Source: an uncultured beta proteobacterium (GTDB taxonomy: Bacteria; Pseudomonadota; Gammaproteobacteria; Burkholderiales; Burkholderiaceae). Taken from it: a DNA stretch of 64,000 nt. The position numbers and the translations under genes are program-made. Under the pieces are notes generated by a model. That model ran no database searches and was not told the DNA's origin. It was given only the letters and a program-made list of their open reading frames with translations. The stretch lies in assembly GCA_903892315.1 (NCBI GenBank), contig CAITHY010000046.1, positions 8,250-72,249 on the forward strand, given 5' to 3'. Shown piece after piece: positions 9,706-17,669 of the stretch. Within the stretch, counting starts at the first letter, position 1. Each line of letters begins with the position of its first letter.

Positions 9706-11128
9706 TGAGATGAGGGGGGAGCGGGCTTTGATAGATATTAATATTCTTAGTTGCCAAGAATATTAAGTCAGCAATAAAGTGAGGTAGCCATATAGTGATT
9801 GTATTAATTGAAACGAGTCCAAGCACACCCAAAAACAGAGCATCAGATCTTTTCTTAAGTTGGCTTGATAAGCTAAGCTGTGAGTCTAGAACAGAGAAAA
9901 ATCCAAGTTGAAAAAAGATGAGCCCGGGTAAAAAGTACATTCCCCATAATCTATTTTTAACACTCAGCATGGGTGATAGCAAAAGTGCGGCACCAATGAT
10001 AAATAGTATCAAGCCCATTGCCGGAAGTTCAGCTTTATTTGGGCGTATTTTGTCCAGCCACCGGAATTGACTGGTCATATATAAAGTGACTCCAATGAGG
10101 TACATGCCGCCGGCAATGGGTGCTGATGGTGACAGCACGGCGCATAAATATGCAAACCAGCTTGCAAAATTCTGAGAACTTGAAGGGCTCCCATCATTAA
10201 TCTTCAGAAACGTTGCTCTGGTCCACTCCCCAAATGCGTGACGTAAGCCAGTTAGGTCGAGTAGATCCCCAAGTACATACTCCCTTACAGAGGTAGAAAA
10301 AAGAAGGAGAATTGCGCCTGCAATGAACATCATTAAAACTTTAGCGAAAGGGGTGGCGGTGAGTTTTGAGCAAAGCAAGACAGCAAGTAATATAAAACCT
10401 ATCGCAATAAAGGCGGGGATGAAGAATGGGTTTGATGTTGAGAATCCAAGCGCCAGATAGATAATGGTTAAGCAAAACTCGGGGCTTATGGCTAGTATCT
10501 TTTTGGTCTTAATTTGAATGATTAGGGATACACCCAATAAGGCAAGCAATGGCAATAGAAAGGAAATCTTGGCGCCAAAGGCCATTCCTAAAAAAATCCA
10601 GTAGGGCCTGCCAAGGCTTAAATCATTTCTTTTATAAAAATAGAGAAAGAATGCCGCACATAAAAGCATGATCGGTTCAGGCTTAGGCATGCTCATGTAG
10701 TAGCTGCTATAAGGCAGACTTATTAGTGTTAGCAATGCGATGAAGCGGATGGCGGGCTTCTGAATAAAGGTGTAAGTTAGCAGCAGGTAGCTCAATAGCA
10801 AGCATGCTACGCCTGCCTCGCGACTGGCAATAATTTGGCCAGCTTCTCCCAAAAATTTGGCCGGAATAAGGGCAAACAATGCAATCGCATTCCAAAGAAG
10901 GCGCCCATAGCGATAGTCGCCACCGTCAGAGACAAGCCATAACCATTCATCAAGTCCAGATGGATTAAGAATTTTAATTATGGGATAGAAAGTAATCTGT
11001 TCGTCGATAAACAGAAATCTAGGATTCAGGTTATTACTATTGCCCCATAGGGTTAGGGCAAGTACGCCCAAAATCAATAATGTAGTCAATAAGCCCCAAA
11101 TAGAATCTAGCGAGCTCTTGTATTTCAT
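9695..11128 (-). CDS. polytopic membrane protein, GT39/GT-C-like
   Basis: 477 residues, almost wholly hydrophobic, with roughly 10-12 predicted helices. The first periplasmic loop holds FLFIDEQITFYPI, an acidic DE pair placed as in GT-C glycosyltransferases such as ArnT and PMT relatives, and a later loop has MSMPKPEPIML. It lacks the soluble C-terminal module of its neighbours. It starts 2 nt after the HAD gene stop (11131) and overlaps the following DUF6311-type gene by 11 bp, so translational coupling is likely. A periplasmic sugar transfer role is inferred. Confidence 0.6.
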   Translation of the reverse strand: MKYKSSLDSIWGLLTTLLILGVLALTLWGNSNNLNPRFLFIDEQITFYPIIKILNPSGLDEWLWLVSDGGDYRYGRLLWNAIALFALIPAKFLGEAGQIIASREAGVACLLLSYLLLTYTFIQKPAIRFIALLTLISLPYSSYYMSMPKPEPIMLLCAAFFLYFYKRNDLSLGRPYWIFLGMAFGAKISFLLPLLALLGVSLIIQIKTKKILAISPEFCLTIIYLALGFSTSNPFFIPAFIAIGFILLAVLLCSKLTATPFAKVLMMFIAGAILLLFSTSVREYVLGDLLDLTGLRHAFGEWTRATFLKINDGSPSSSQNFASWFAYLCAVLSPSAPIAGGMYLIGVTLYMTSQFRWLDKIRPNKAELPAMGLILFIIGAALLLSPMLSVKNRLWGMYFLPGLIFFQLGFFSVLDSQLSLSSQLKKRSDALFLGVLGLVSINTITIWLPHFIADLIFLATKNINIYQSPLPPHLIGI

Positions 11129-11130
11129 TA

Positions 11131-11871
11131 TTAAATTTTGAGTAAAAGCGTTCTTAGCTCTGCAAAATCTTCAAAAGAGCAATCTGGGGTGTTCTCATTC
11201 ACTCCGGGCTCAACACCGGCATGTAATTTTTGAAAAGTTACTGCATTGATTGCTTCTCTGGCTCCCCCAATGTCATTTTTGGGATTATCGCCAATCATCC
11301 AGATAGTGCTTCCTTTAGGTTGCAGTTTCTCTAAGGCCGACTGAAATGGCGCTGCATGCGGCTTCTCTTGCCCCACTTCCTCGCTGGTCACGACACAATC
11401 AAAATAATGATCTAGCCCGAAGTAAATCATCTTGCGAAATTGTATTTGGGCTGTCAAGTCTGTCACGATTGCTGTGGGGATGCTGTTTAAACGGAGATCA
11501 TCTAGAAATTCTTTTGCATTTGGAAATAAGTTTGCATTTGCAAGAAATGTTCTCCAATAGGTTTGCTCCAGATCTAATGCAAATAGCACCTGCGACCCTA
11601 ATCCTAAAAGCTCCAGCATTTTTTGCATGTAAAGCAGTCTGCTATGGGATGCTGCCGTGGATTTCAGTTGGGTTTTGGTCAGCTCCTTTGCTTTATCAAG
11701 GGCTCCATCAAAGATTTTCCCATTTAAGTTGAAATTCTTAGTGACTTTTAATTTAACGGCACTCAAGCCAGCTTCGTGCGAGGGGTCGTAGGGGTAGAGC
11801 GTATTGTCTAGGTCAAATAAAATGCAATCAGGCTTGGATTTCAGTTTTTCTGGGCTATTAATGTTCATCAT
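11131..11871 (-). CDS. HAD-family hydrolase, pyrimidine 5'-nucleotidase-like
   Basis: 246 residues from the ATG at 11871. HAD motif I is FDLDNTLYP, with nucleophile and acid Asp at about 20 and 22; motif II is IVTDLTAQ, the motif III Lys lies in QEKPHAAPF, and motif IV is IGDNPKNDIGG. DLDNTLYP followed by a helical cap is typical of the Sdt1/YjjG-like pyrimidine 5'-nucleotidase branch, but small phosphosugars are equally possible substrates. A longer open frame up to 11988 exists, yet that extension only covers the 3' end of the upstream kinase-fusion gene. The chosen start overlaps that gene's TGA as ATGA (11868-11871), a standard coupling junction. Confidence 0.82.
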   Translation of the reverse strand: MMNINSPEKLKSKPDCILFDLDNTLYPYDPSHEAGLSAVKLKVTKNFNLNGKIFDGALDKAKELTKTQLKSTAASHSRLLYMQKMLELLGLGSQVLFALDLEQTYWRTFLANANLFPNAKEFLDDLRLNSIPTAIVTDLTAQIQFRKMIYFGLDHYFDCVVTSEEVGQEKPHAAPFQSALEKLQPKGSTIWMIGDNPKNDIGGAREAINAVTFQKLHAGVEPGVNENTPDCSFEDFAELRTLLLKI

Positions 11872-13916
11872 GCGTACCGTCTGGCCAAAAGTTGGTCTAT
11901 GTGGACCAATGTAATAAGCTGCATTAATCCTAAGGGGCCATTTTCCCACACTGGATTTAAGTCTAGAAAATCTTTTAATCGAGGGCAAAGCATGGCAGCG
12001 GCCATCTCAATATCGGCAGCAGATACATCCCCCTCAATGCTGAGTTCAATGGATTGCGCACTTTGACTCCATTGATGGTCAACATGTAGACCGCAGACTC
12101 CAATTAGAACTCTCGTCAGGTCGTATTGATTGAGCCCTATTTTTGACTCTATTGACAACTTTAGCGCCACTGCTTTCAAAGGGTGAGAGCGATCAAGAAG
12201 ATGACTAGAATTAATTGGCCTCAAAGAGAAGCAAAGATCCGCATATTCTTTTTGAGGATAGATAAATTTTTCCCCATCTTCTGCGCGTTTTTCAATTGAT
12301 TCCAAAACTTTTTCTTCTGAATGTCCTCGTTCGCCAACATCTCGTTCAATTTTTAGGCGACGTCTAAGATTTTCGTCAATGTTTAAGAAAATCTTGAGGT
12401 CAATTGCCTCCCTGAGGATTGGGAGGTGAAGGGTATGTAATCCACTTGCAATAATGATGTCATTACTATTTAAAAAGTCACCTGCAGTAAGCTTCCCGGT
12501 TTCGTGGTTATAGTGCCTTGAGTGAATGGATTTGCCGGCGGAGAGGCTGATGAGATCGTTGCTAAAGGATTCCAGATCATTTGCCATTGGGTTGAGATGT
12601 GTCATTACTTGCCATAATGGCTTATGGCGATCCCATAGATGGTAATCATCCCCAGATAGGGTTGCAACTGAGTGCTTGCCAAAGAGTGCTGATATGGCAT
12701 TGCTCAAGGTATCTTTTCCTGAGCCTGAATCTCCACTAATTCCTATTACAAATGGCTTTCTGCTTAATCTGAAATAATCATTCTCTGCAATAGTCTTCTT
12801 CCAAATTAAAGCGATAAGGATGATTCCAGTTGCTACTAAAAACGTGTGTAACAGAGACTCAATTCTTCCAGTTGGAAGATTGGTAAATACAGGCGCCTGG
12901 CTTCCATTGGTAACTGCAAGACTGCTGAAGATAAATATGATTGAAAAAATACTGCTTAGAAGAAATGCTTTTTTACCACCAACGGATTCAAAATAAAGCA
13001 GAAGTGGTACGCACCAGATAAACCATCCAGGAGATGCTGGCGTCAACAGAACAATCGTTAAAAAGGCGATTCCAAGAGTAGCTTGAAACAATTCAAAATT
13101 GATGCGCTTTACTGACCACGCTACATAGATTGCCAGCAGGTAGGCTAAGGGCGTTAGATAAATTGATAGCTTGGGCCCTAAAGAAAGGGAAAACTGGTAG
13201 AGCTTTGGAATTTCTGGGTTATTAGCTACCATTTGCATTGCGCCAGAAGATGCTAGGTATGGGACGATAAAAATGATGAACGCAATGAAAAAACCTTTTG
13301 CAAATTGAGTAAACGTTTGTCGAGTGGGTTTATTGTGAAAGAAGTAAATCAGAAAAAAAGGCCCAGCCAATAGCATGCTGAGTTTGGCGGATATGGCACA
13401 CAGTAGAAGCGCCCCAGAATTAAATGCCCGATTATTTTTTAGTTGAAACAAAGAGAAGGTGAGGAGTGCTACTGGGATGATGTCATTGAATCCAAGGTAG
13501 TAGGTACTAAATAGCAGGATTGGTGAGAGCCAATAACCCAATAAGACCAGCTTGGGTCGATTGGTAAAGTACATACTAAATGTATAAAGTAGGCCTAAAT
13601 CAAATGTGAGCAACGTAAGCAAATAGCCTACGCTAGCGCTCAGTCCAATCAAGTGAGTAATCGCTGCCATTGGTAAAAAAGCGAGCCACATGACATACCC
13701 ATATGGGAAAGCAAGTGCTGTATTGGATTGGGCTAACCACGCTGACCAAGGATCAGGCGTTAGATTAGTAATGCTGGCCTCAATAAACGGCGCATACCAA
13801 TTCATAATTGGGGCTGCCGAAAGTGCAAAATAGATTAGTCCAAAACGAATAATAAGGCCAAGCCAAAAGAGCGGGTTTCGAGAAATTGCTTTCATGACGC
13901 CAGTATTTATTGCCAT
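11868..13916 (-). CDS. fusion: polytopic membrane domain plus uridine-kinase-like P-loop domain
   Basis: 682 residues. Residues 1 to ~375 make about ten membrane helices resembling PIG-M/GT-C-like mannosyltransferases. Residues ~385-600 are a cytosolic kinase of the uridine kinase/phosphoribulokinase family: Walker A GDSGSGKDT (395-403), then GDDYHLWDRHKPLW and MTHLNPMANDLESF, matching the substrate-binding lid region of that family. The last ~80 residues are unassigned. A kinase welded to a membrane glycosyltransferase-like domain is unusual; it may phosphorylate a nucleoside, sugar or polyol used by neighbouring enzymes. Start overlaps the upstream phosphodiesterase-like gene by 10 bp; the end overlaps the HAD phosphatase by ATGA. 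Confidence 0.75.
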   Translation of the reverse strand: MAINTGVMKAISRNPLFWLGLIIRFGLIYFALSAAPIMNWYAPFIEASITNLTPDPWSAWLAQSNTALAFPYGYVMWLAFLPMAAITHLIGLSASVGYLLTLLTFDLGLLYTFSMYFTNRPKLVLLGYWLSPILLFSTYYLGFNDIIPVALLTFSLFQLKNNRAFNSGALLLCAISAKLSMLLAGPFFLIYFFHNKPTRQTFTQFAKGFFIAFIIFIVPYLASSGAMQMVANNPEIPKLYQFSLSLGPKLSIYLTPLAYLLAIYVAWSVKRINFELFQATLGIAFLTIVLLTPASPGWFIWCVPLLLYFESVGGKKAFLLSSIFSIIFIFSSLAVTNGSQAPVFTNLPTGRIESLLHTFLVATGIILIALIWKKTIAENDYFRLSRKPFVIGISGDSGSGKDTLSNAISALFGKHSVATLSGDDYHLWDRHKPLWQVMTHLNPMANDLESFSNDLISLSAGKSIHSRHYNHETGKLTAGDFLNSNDIIIASGLHTLHLPILREAIDLKIFLNIDENLRRRLKIERDVGERGHSEEKVLESIEKRAEDGEKFIYPQKEYADLCFSLRPINSSHLLDRSHPLKAVALKLSIESKIGLNQYDLTRVLIGVCGLHVDHQWSQSAQSIELSIEGDVSAADIEMAAAMLCPRLKDFLDLNPVWENGPLGLMQLITLVHIDQLLARRYA

Positions 13917-14494
13917 AAGTCGGGCCTCTTAGTGCATACCGCATCGGCAGTAATATTTCTGGTACTCAGCAATTCTTTCAGTGCCGGAATTTCGAATTCT
14001 GCATTGCGTCCTTGCAGTTCCGGAGAAACTAAGCACAGTTTGAAGTGCGCTTTTTTTAGTTGTATTGCCTCATCGGAGCTGAGTGGAAAGTGGGTAAAGC
14101 AGTCAACCCAAATCCATTTGGCCCTGTCTTTCAGGCTTAAGGCGGTGTTAATGGATTCGTATTCAGAAACTCGAACTGCAAGACGTTTTTCGCCAAGCTT
14201 TGCCCACTTCACTAGAAATGGGAAGGATTGATCTAGGAAAAAATAATTACTAATACCATGTTCTTTCATTAACTCAATTAGCTCTGCCTCTAAGCCCTCC
14301 TCTTTGACATTAAGAATTAGCATTTGATGTTGGTAGTGTTTCAGCCATTCCCTAAAGTCTTCTCCCTTAACAAAAGGATCATGGTGGATTGTCAGCTCTT
14401 TGCACCAGCTCCGAATATCCACCTCAATACCAAATTCAGTGGGGGTTTGAGACAGTTCTGCAATCGTATTTTTACGATGGGCAATAATTTGCAT
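13907..14494 (-). CDS. small glycerophosphodiester phosphodiesterase/PI-PLC-like TIM-barrel protein
   Basis: 195 residues. The N-terminus reads IIAHRKNT, then GIEVDIRSW and TIHHDPF. His, Glu-x-Asp and the second His at these spacings match the metal and catalytic residues of the GDPD/PI-PLC fold (HR, EXD, HD). It is shorter than usual GDPDs (about 240-300), and lacks a signal peptide, so it is probably cytoplasmic and may act on a nucleotide-linked or phosphodiester intermediate. It sits 1 nt after the GT2 gene and overlaps the kinase fusion by 10 bp, implying joint expression. Substrate is unknown. Confidence 0.65.
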   Translation of the reverse strand: MQIIAHRKNTIAELSQTPTEFGIEVDIRSWCKELTIHHDPFVKGEDFREWLKHYQHQMLILNVKEEGLEAELIELMKEHGISNYFFLDQSFPFLVKWAKLGEKRLAVRVSEYESINTALSLKDRAKWIWVDCFTHFPLSSDEAIQLKKAHFKLCLVSPELQGRNAEFEIPALKELLSTRNITADAVCTKRPDLWQ

Positions 14495-14495
14495 G

Positions 14496-15191
14496 CTAGA
14501 TCTGTTTCTTGAGTTGGAGGCTAAATTGAATTGTTCTCATGATAAATTTCTTTTTTGCCTTCCAGTCAATATTCCAGTGGGATGTGCCAAATAGGCGTTT
14601 GCCAAATTTTACTGGGAATCTTTTGATAGTAATGCCTTGTTTTTGGGCCATAAAGTAGACGAAAAGGTCTAAAGAGAAGTCTTTAGGAGCCTCCTTTGCC
14701 CAAGAGTTAAAAAATTCTCTGGGGAAAAGGTTGGGCTGGGCATTGATGTCCCAAAATAAGCGTTTAAATAGAAGGGTTTCAAATAAGCTCATCCCCGCAG
14801 TGAACAAGGCGTCAGATAGTGGCCTGCCGTAACGTTGGCCTTTAGCCATAATGTTTGAGCCAAACTGATCAAATAGCGCTATTCCCTGCAAAATATCTAT
14901 AGGGTCCGTTTGAAGGTCGGCATGAGTCCAGCCCACAATATCGCCGCTGGCCTCTATAAGGCCGCTAGTGATGCCATAGCCATACCCTTGGTTTACCTCT
15001 ACCCTTACTGATCGGCAACCCGGGTAATTGGGTAGTAGAGCTGCCAGAACCTCAGAACTACCATCGATTGAGCCGTTATCGACCAAAATGACCTCTACAT
15101 CACCTCTTTGGGTTAGTGGAAAGCATCTTTCCAGGAGCTTTGGAATGCTCTTAGATTCGTTGTAACAGGGGATAATTAAAGAAAATTTCAT
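14496..15191 (-). CDS. glycosyltransferase family 2, dolichyl-phosphate-mannose-synthase-like
   Basis: 231 residues. FSLIIPCYNESKSIPKLLE, VDNGSIDGS and WTHADLQTDP are the GT2 signature of the DPM1/polyprenyl-phosphate sugar synthase branch, with the DXD in the last motif. There is no C-terminal membrane helix pair like that of GtrB, so it may be a soluble or peripheral enzyme that charges a polyprenyl phosphate. That would supply the GT-C-like enzymes downstream in the same operon (14494 to 5122). First gene of this minus-strand operon, divergent from 15260. Confidence 0.82.
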   Translation of the reverse strand: MKFSLIIPCYNESKSIPKLLERCFPLTQRGDVEVILVDNGSIDGSSEVLAALLPNYPGCRSVRVEVNQGYGYGITSGLIEASGDIVGWTHADLQTDPIDILQGIALFDQFGSNIMAKGQRYGRPLSDALFTAGMSLFETLLFKRLFWDINAQPNLFPREFFNSWAKEAPKDFSLDLFVYFMAQKQGITIKRFPVKFGKRLFGTSHWNIDWKAKKKFIMRTIQFSLQLKKQI

Positions 15192-15259
15192 TTTGTTATG
15201 CTTTTAAGAGCTTTAATGACACTCTAATCCTTATTAAATTTGAAACTGAGACCTGATTA

Positions 15260-16069
15260 ATGCTTCGCGCCACATTCAATAAATTGCGCATCTATGCCGA
15301 GCTACCTATGGTTGAGTTAGAAGATAGCCTAGCAACTCGGCCGTTTTCTAATGCAATGATCGCGCCAGTGGTTTATCAAACCTGGGAGGATCATTTATTT
15401 GGTAAGACCCATTTTAAGGAAATTCAGCGATTTAGGGCCTTAAATCCTGATCTTGATTTTAGGCTTTTTGATGGGCTTGATCGAGAGGTCTATATGCGGG
15501 AATTTTGGGGTGACCATCCAATCTACCCCATTTTTACCCAATCTCAGCTAGGCCCCATGAAGGCTGATATCTTTAGGTATTGCTTGCTATTTGAGCGCGG
15601 CGGCTTTTATTTCGATATCAGTAAGGGCTGCAGCATTCCCTTGAGCTCCTTTTTACAGCAAAGCAGTACCGCCTTAATTTCCTTTGAGTCGCACGATTGC
15701 GTAATCCCACCAAATCCTATTTTGGAGGATAGGCTGCATTGTGCTGAAAAACAGGTATTGCAATGGGGGATGGGATTTGCAAAAGAGCATCCCATTTTGG
15801 CATGCATGATTGACAATATTTGCCTCCACTACCCTCTGTTCAAAGGTAAAACCTTCGAAAATCCTAAAAGCGCAATCTTAAGATTTACTGGCCCCGGAAT
15901 GTTTACGAAATCGGTGCGTGAATATTTTGAAAAACAGGAGAATATTTCTGTAGCTCAAGCCGGAGTTGATTTTAATGGCGCGGGAATATTTGCCTTGCAG
16001 GGCTCGTGGGCAAGGTACTCTAAAGTCCCCTCCTATACAAATAGCAATAACCAGCCAATTGTGCTCTGA
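15260..16069 (+). CDS. TcdA/TcdB-type glycosyltransferase (Gly_transf_sug, capsular polysaccharide)
   Basis: 269 residues. VVYQTWEDHLFGKTH near residue 33 and LGPMKADIFRYCLLFERGG followed by FYFDISKG are characteristic of the sugar-transferase family with a DXD-like acidic site that includes capsular polysaccharide enzymes and yeast Och1. A cytoplasmic GT-A enzyme is expected. It is followed after 8 nt by a membrane protein on the same strand. The acidic site here reads FDIS rather than the common YLDLD, a variant seen in other family members. Confidence 0.78.
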   Translation: MLRATFNKLRIYAELPMVELEDSLATRPFSNAMIAPVVYQTWEDHLFGKTHFKEIQRFRALNPDLDFRLFDGLDREVYMREFWGDHPIYPIFTQSQLGPMKADIFRYCLLFERGGFYFDISKGCSIPLSSFLQQSSTALISFESHDCVIPPNPILEDRLHCAEKQVLQWGMGFAKEHPILACMIDNICLHYPLFKGKTFENPKSAILRFTGPGMFTKSVREYFEKQENISVAQAGVDFNGAGIFALQGSWARYSKVPSYTNSNNQPIVL

Positions 16070-16077
16070 TTGAAGTC

Positions 16078-17649
16078 ATGATTAAAAAAGTGTTGGGAAA
16101 AACTGCAAAAGCCTTGGGATGCATTCGAGTCGATTTGAAGCAATCTAATTTTTTCTTGCTCATACTCCTTTCCCCGGCCTTTATTTTTGGTCAGCTGATT
16201 TATTCATCGGGGCTCGACTACCCGCCTTTTCTGACCATCCTGACTTTAGCTACTCTAAGCTTATTGGGTTCTAAGTGCGGAAAGAGTATTTGGTACTGCC
16301 CCCTTGCCATCTTGACATATGGCACATTTTCTAAAATATCTCCCTTATCGTTATTTGCATTGCCCTTTTTTCTTTATGCTGTTTGGCGTTCTGGTTCTGC
16401 ATTATTTATTAGAAGAGTTTCTGTTGGCATATTCCTTGTAATCGCCATATTTAGTGCAGCTTTAAAAATCCAGTTGGGAGAATTTAATATCCACTCCTAC
16501 ATTCAGCCTTCCCAGTTTTATGCTGGCTTTGTCCTTTTACTCATACTTGCCTTAACCCCGCTATTTTTTATTCGATTGAATGCTAGCCAAAGGTGGTTTT
16601 ATGGATTCGGGTTTTTCAGTGTTTTTGCTTTAATTGGATTTGGCTTTGATTGGGGCTACTGCATCCATCTTTACATTTCTTTGATTTTTGTTACGCTAAT
16701 CTTTAGCGATAAGACAATTACATACACTCCTGCTGTTAGCAGAATTTCAATTTTTGTTGTCGTGTTTTATGCGCTGTTATGGAATATCCCTGCTCCGTTT
16801 CTTGGGCCTCCAGGCTTTGGTTTGTATGGAGCAATCTATAAACACTTTCCAGTTTTGAACATGGAAGACCCGCTTAAGCATCCATTTTGGCGCGAGGCTG
16901 GCGAGCGCTATAGCAATATTCGAGTGGGGGCATTGAGAAATAATCTACCTCCGGATTCTGAAAAGTTGCGATTCTTGCTCGGCAGGGTGGGGATGAAAAA
17001 TATTACTTTTGTAGATGACCTTAATTCAGATCTCAAGGCTCAAGCTCCAAATTCAAATACACTTTATTTATTGAACGATTGGCGTTTTAGCCCCAGCCTC
17101 AGATTTGCTCCTGACATTTCGGTTGACTTACTGGCAAGAATTGATGGATACCTAGTGTATGCCCCAGGCTGGAAAGTATGCAAAGACTGTCGAGAGATTG
17201 CAAAAGATCTACAAATAGATTCGCTTCCACCCAAGTTTGTTAATAATGGCCTTATTTCTTTTGCCGATGGTCAGCCAGGGGTTCAGTTATTAGGTGAGGG
17301 CTGGTCTAAAGCTGAGGCCTGGGGGTCTTGGTCGGACAAAGCTACTGCCACCCTTTTTCTTCCCAAGCAAAATCTAGGTTCTAAAAAGCTGGCATTGAAT
17401 TTACGCGCCTTTGTTTCTGCAGCGCATCCGAAACAGATTGTTCGCTTATTGCTTGATGACAAAGTAATGGGCACATTCACATTTGAGAAGGGGGAGGGAA
17501 ATATCATTGCACTTGATCTCGCGCCAACCCGTAATAATTTTTACAAGATAGAGTTCAATCTAGAGAATCCCATTCGACCAGTTGACCTGAGCTTTAATAA
17601 AGATCAGCGCTTATTGGGAATTGGCCTAGTATCTTTGAGATATTGGTAA
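16078..17649 (+). CDS. membrane protein with CxxC loop and C-terminal shared beta module
   Basis: 523 residues. About 230 residues of membrane helices precede a soluble half. The soluble part has DLLARIDGYLVYAPGWKVC, with a CxxC (VCKDC), aligning by eye with the protein at 7558 (DLLARID, APGWKDCNTC). Next come GWSKAEAWGSWSDK and the end RLLGIGLVSLRYW, the module shared with 5122 and 23869. The membrane half is shorter than that of its relatives, and lacks a clear DE loop, so it may be a reduced or partner subunit. Not recognised as a characterised family. It is co-oriented with the gene ending 8 nt upstream. Confidence 0.6.
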   Translation: MIKKVLGKTAKALGCIRVDLKQSNFFLLILLSPAFIFGQLIYSSGLDYPPFLTILTLATLSLLGSKCGKSIWYCPLAILTYGTFSKISPLSLFALPFFLYAVWRSGSALFIRRVSVGIFLVIAIFSAALKIQLGEFNIHSYIQPSQFYAGFVLLLILALTPLFFIRLNASQRWFYGFGFFSVFALIGFGFDWGYCIHLYISLIFVTLIFSDKTITYTPAVSRISIFVVVFYALLWNIPAPFLGPPGFGLYGAIYKHFPVLNMEDPLKHPFWREAGERYSNIRVGALRNNLPPDSEKLRFLLGRVGMKNITFVDDLNSDLKAQAPNSNTLYLLNDWRFSPSLRFAPDISVDLLARIDGYLVYAPGWKVCKDCREIAKDLQIDSLPPKFVNNGLISFADGQPGVQLLGEGWSKAEAWGSWSDKATATLFLPKQNLGSKKLALNLRAFVSAAHPKQIVRLLLDDKVMGTFTFEKGEGNIIALDLAPTRNNFYKIEFNLENPIRPVDLSFNKDQRLLGIGLVSLRYW

Positions 17650-17669
17650 TCGACTAAAGCGCACGCCGC

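Noticed and set aside
11346..11732. 128-codon open frame on the plus strand inside the HAD gene
   Set aside because: It lies wholly antisense to a gene with all HAD motifs, has no recognisable domain and no ribosome binding site worth noting.
11872..11988. 39-residue extension of the HAD protein
   Set aside because: It only reads the 3' end of the kinase-fusion gene in another frame; HAD proteins start shortly before motif I.
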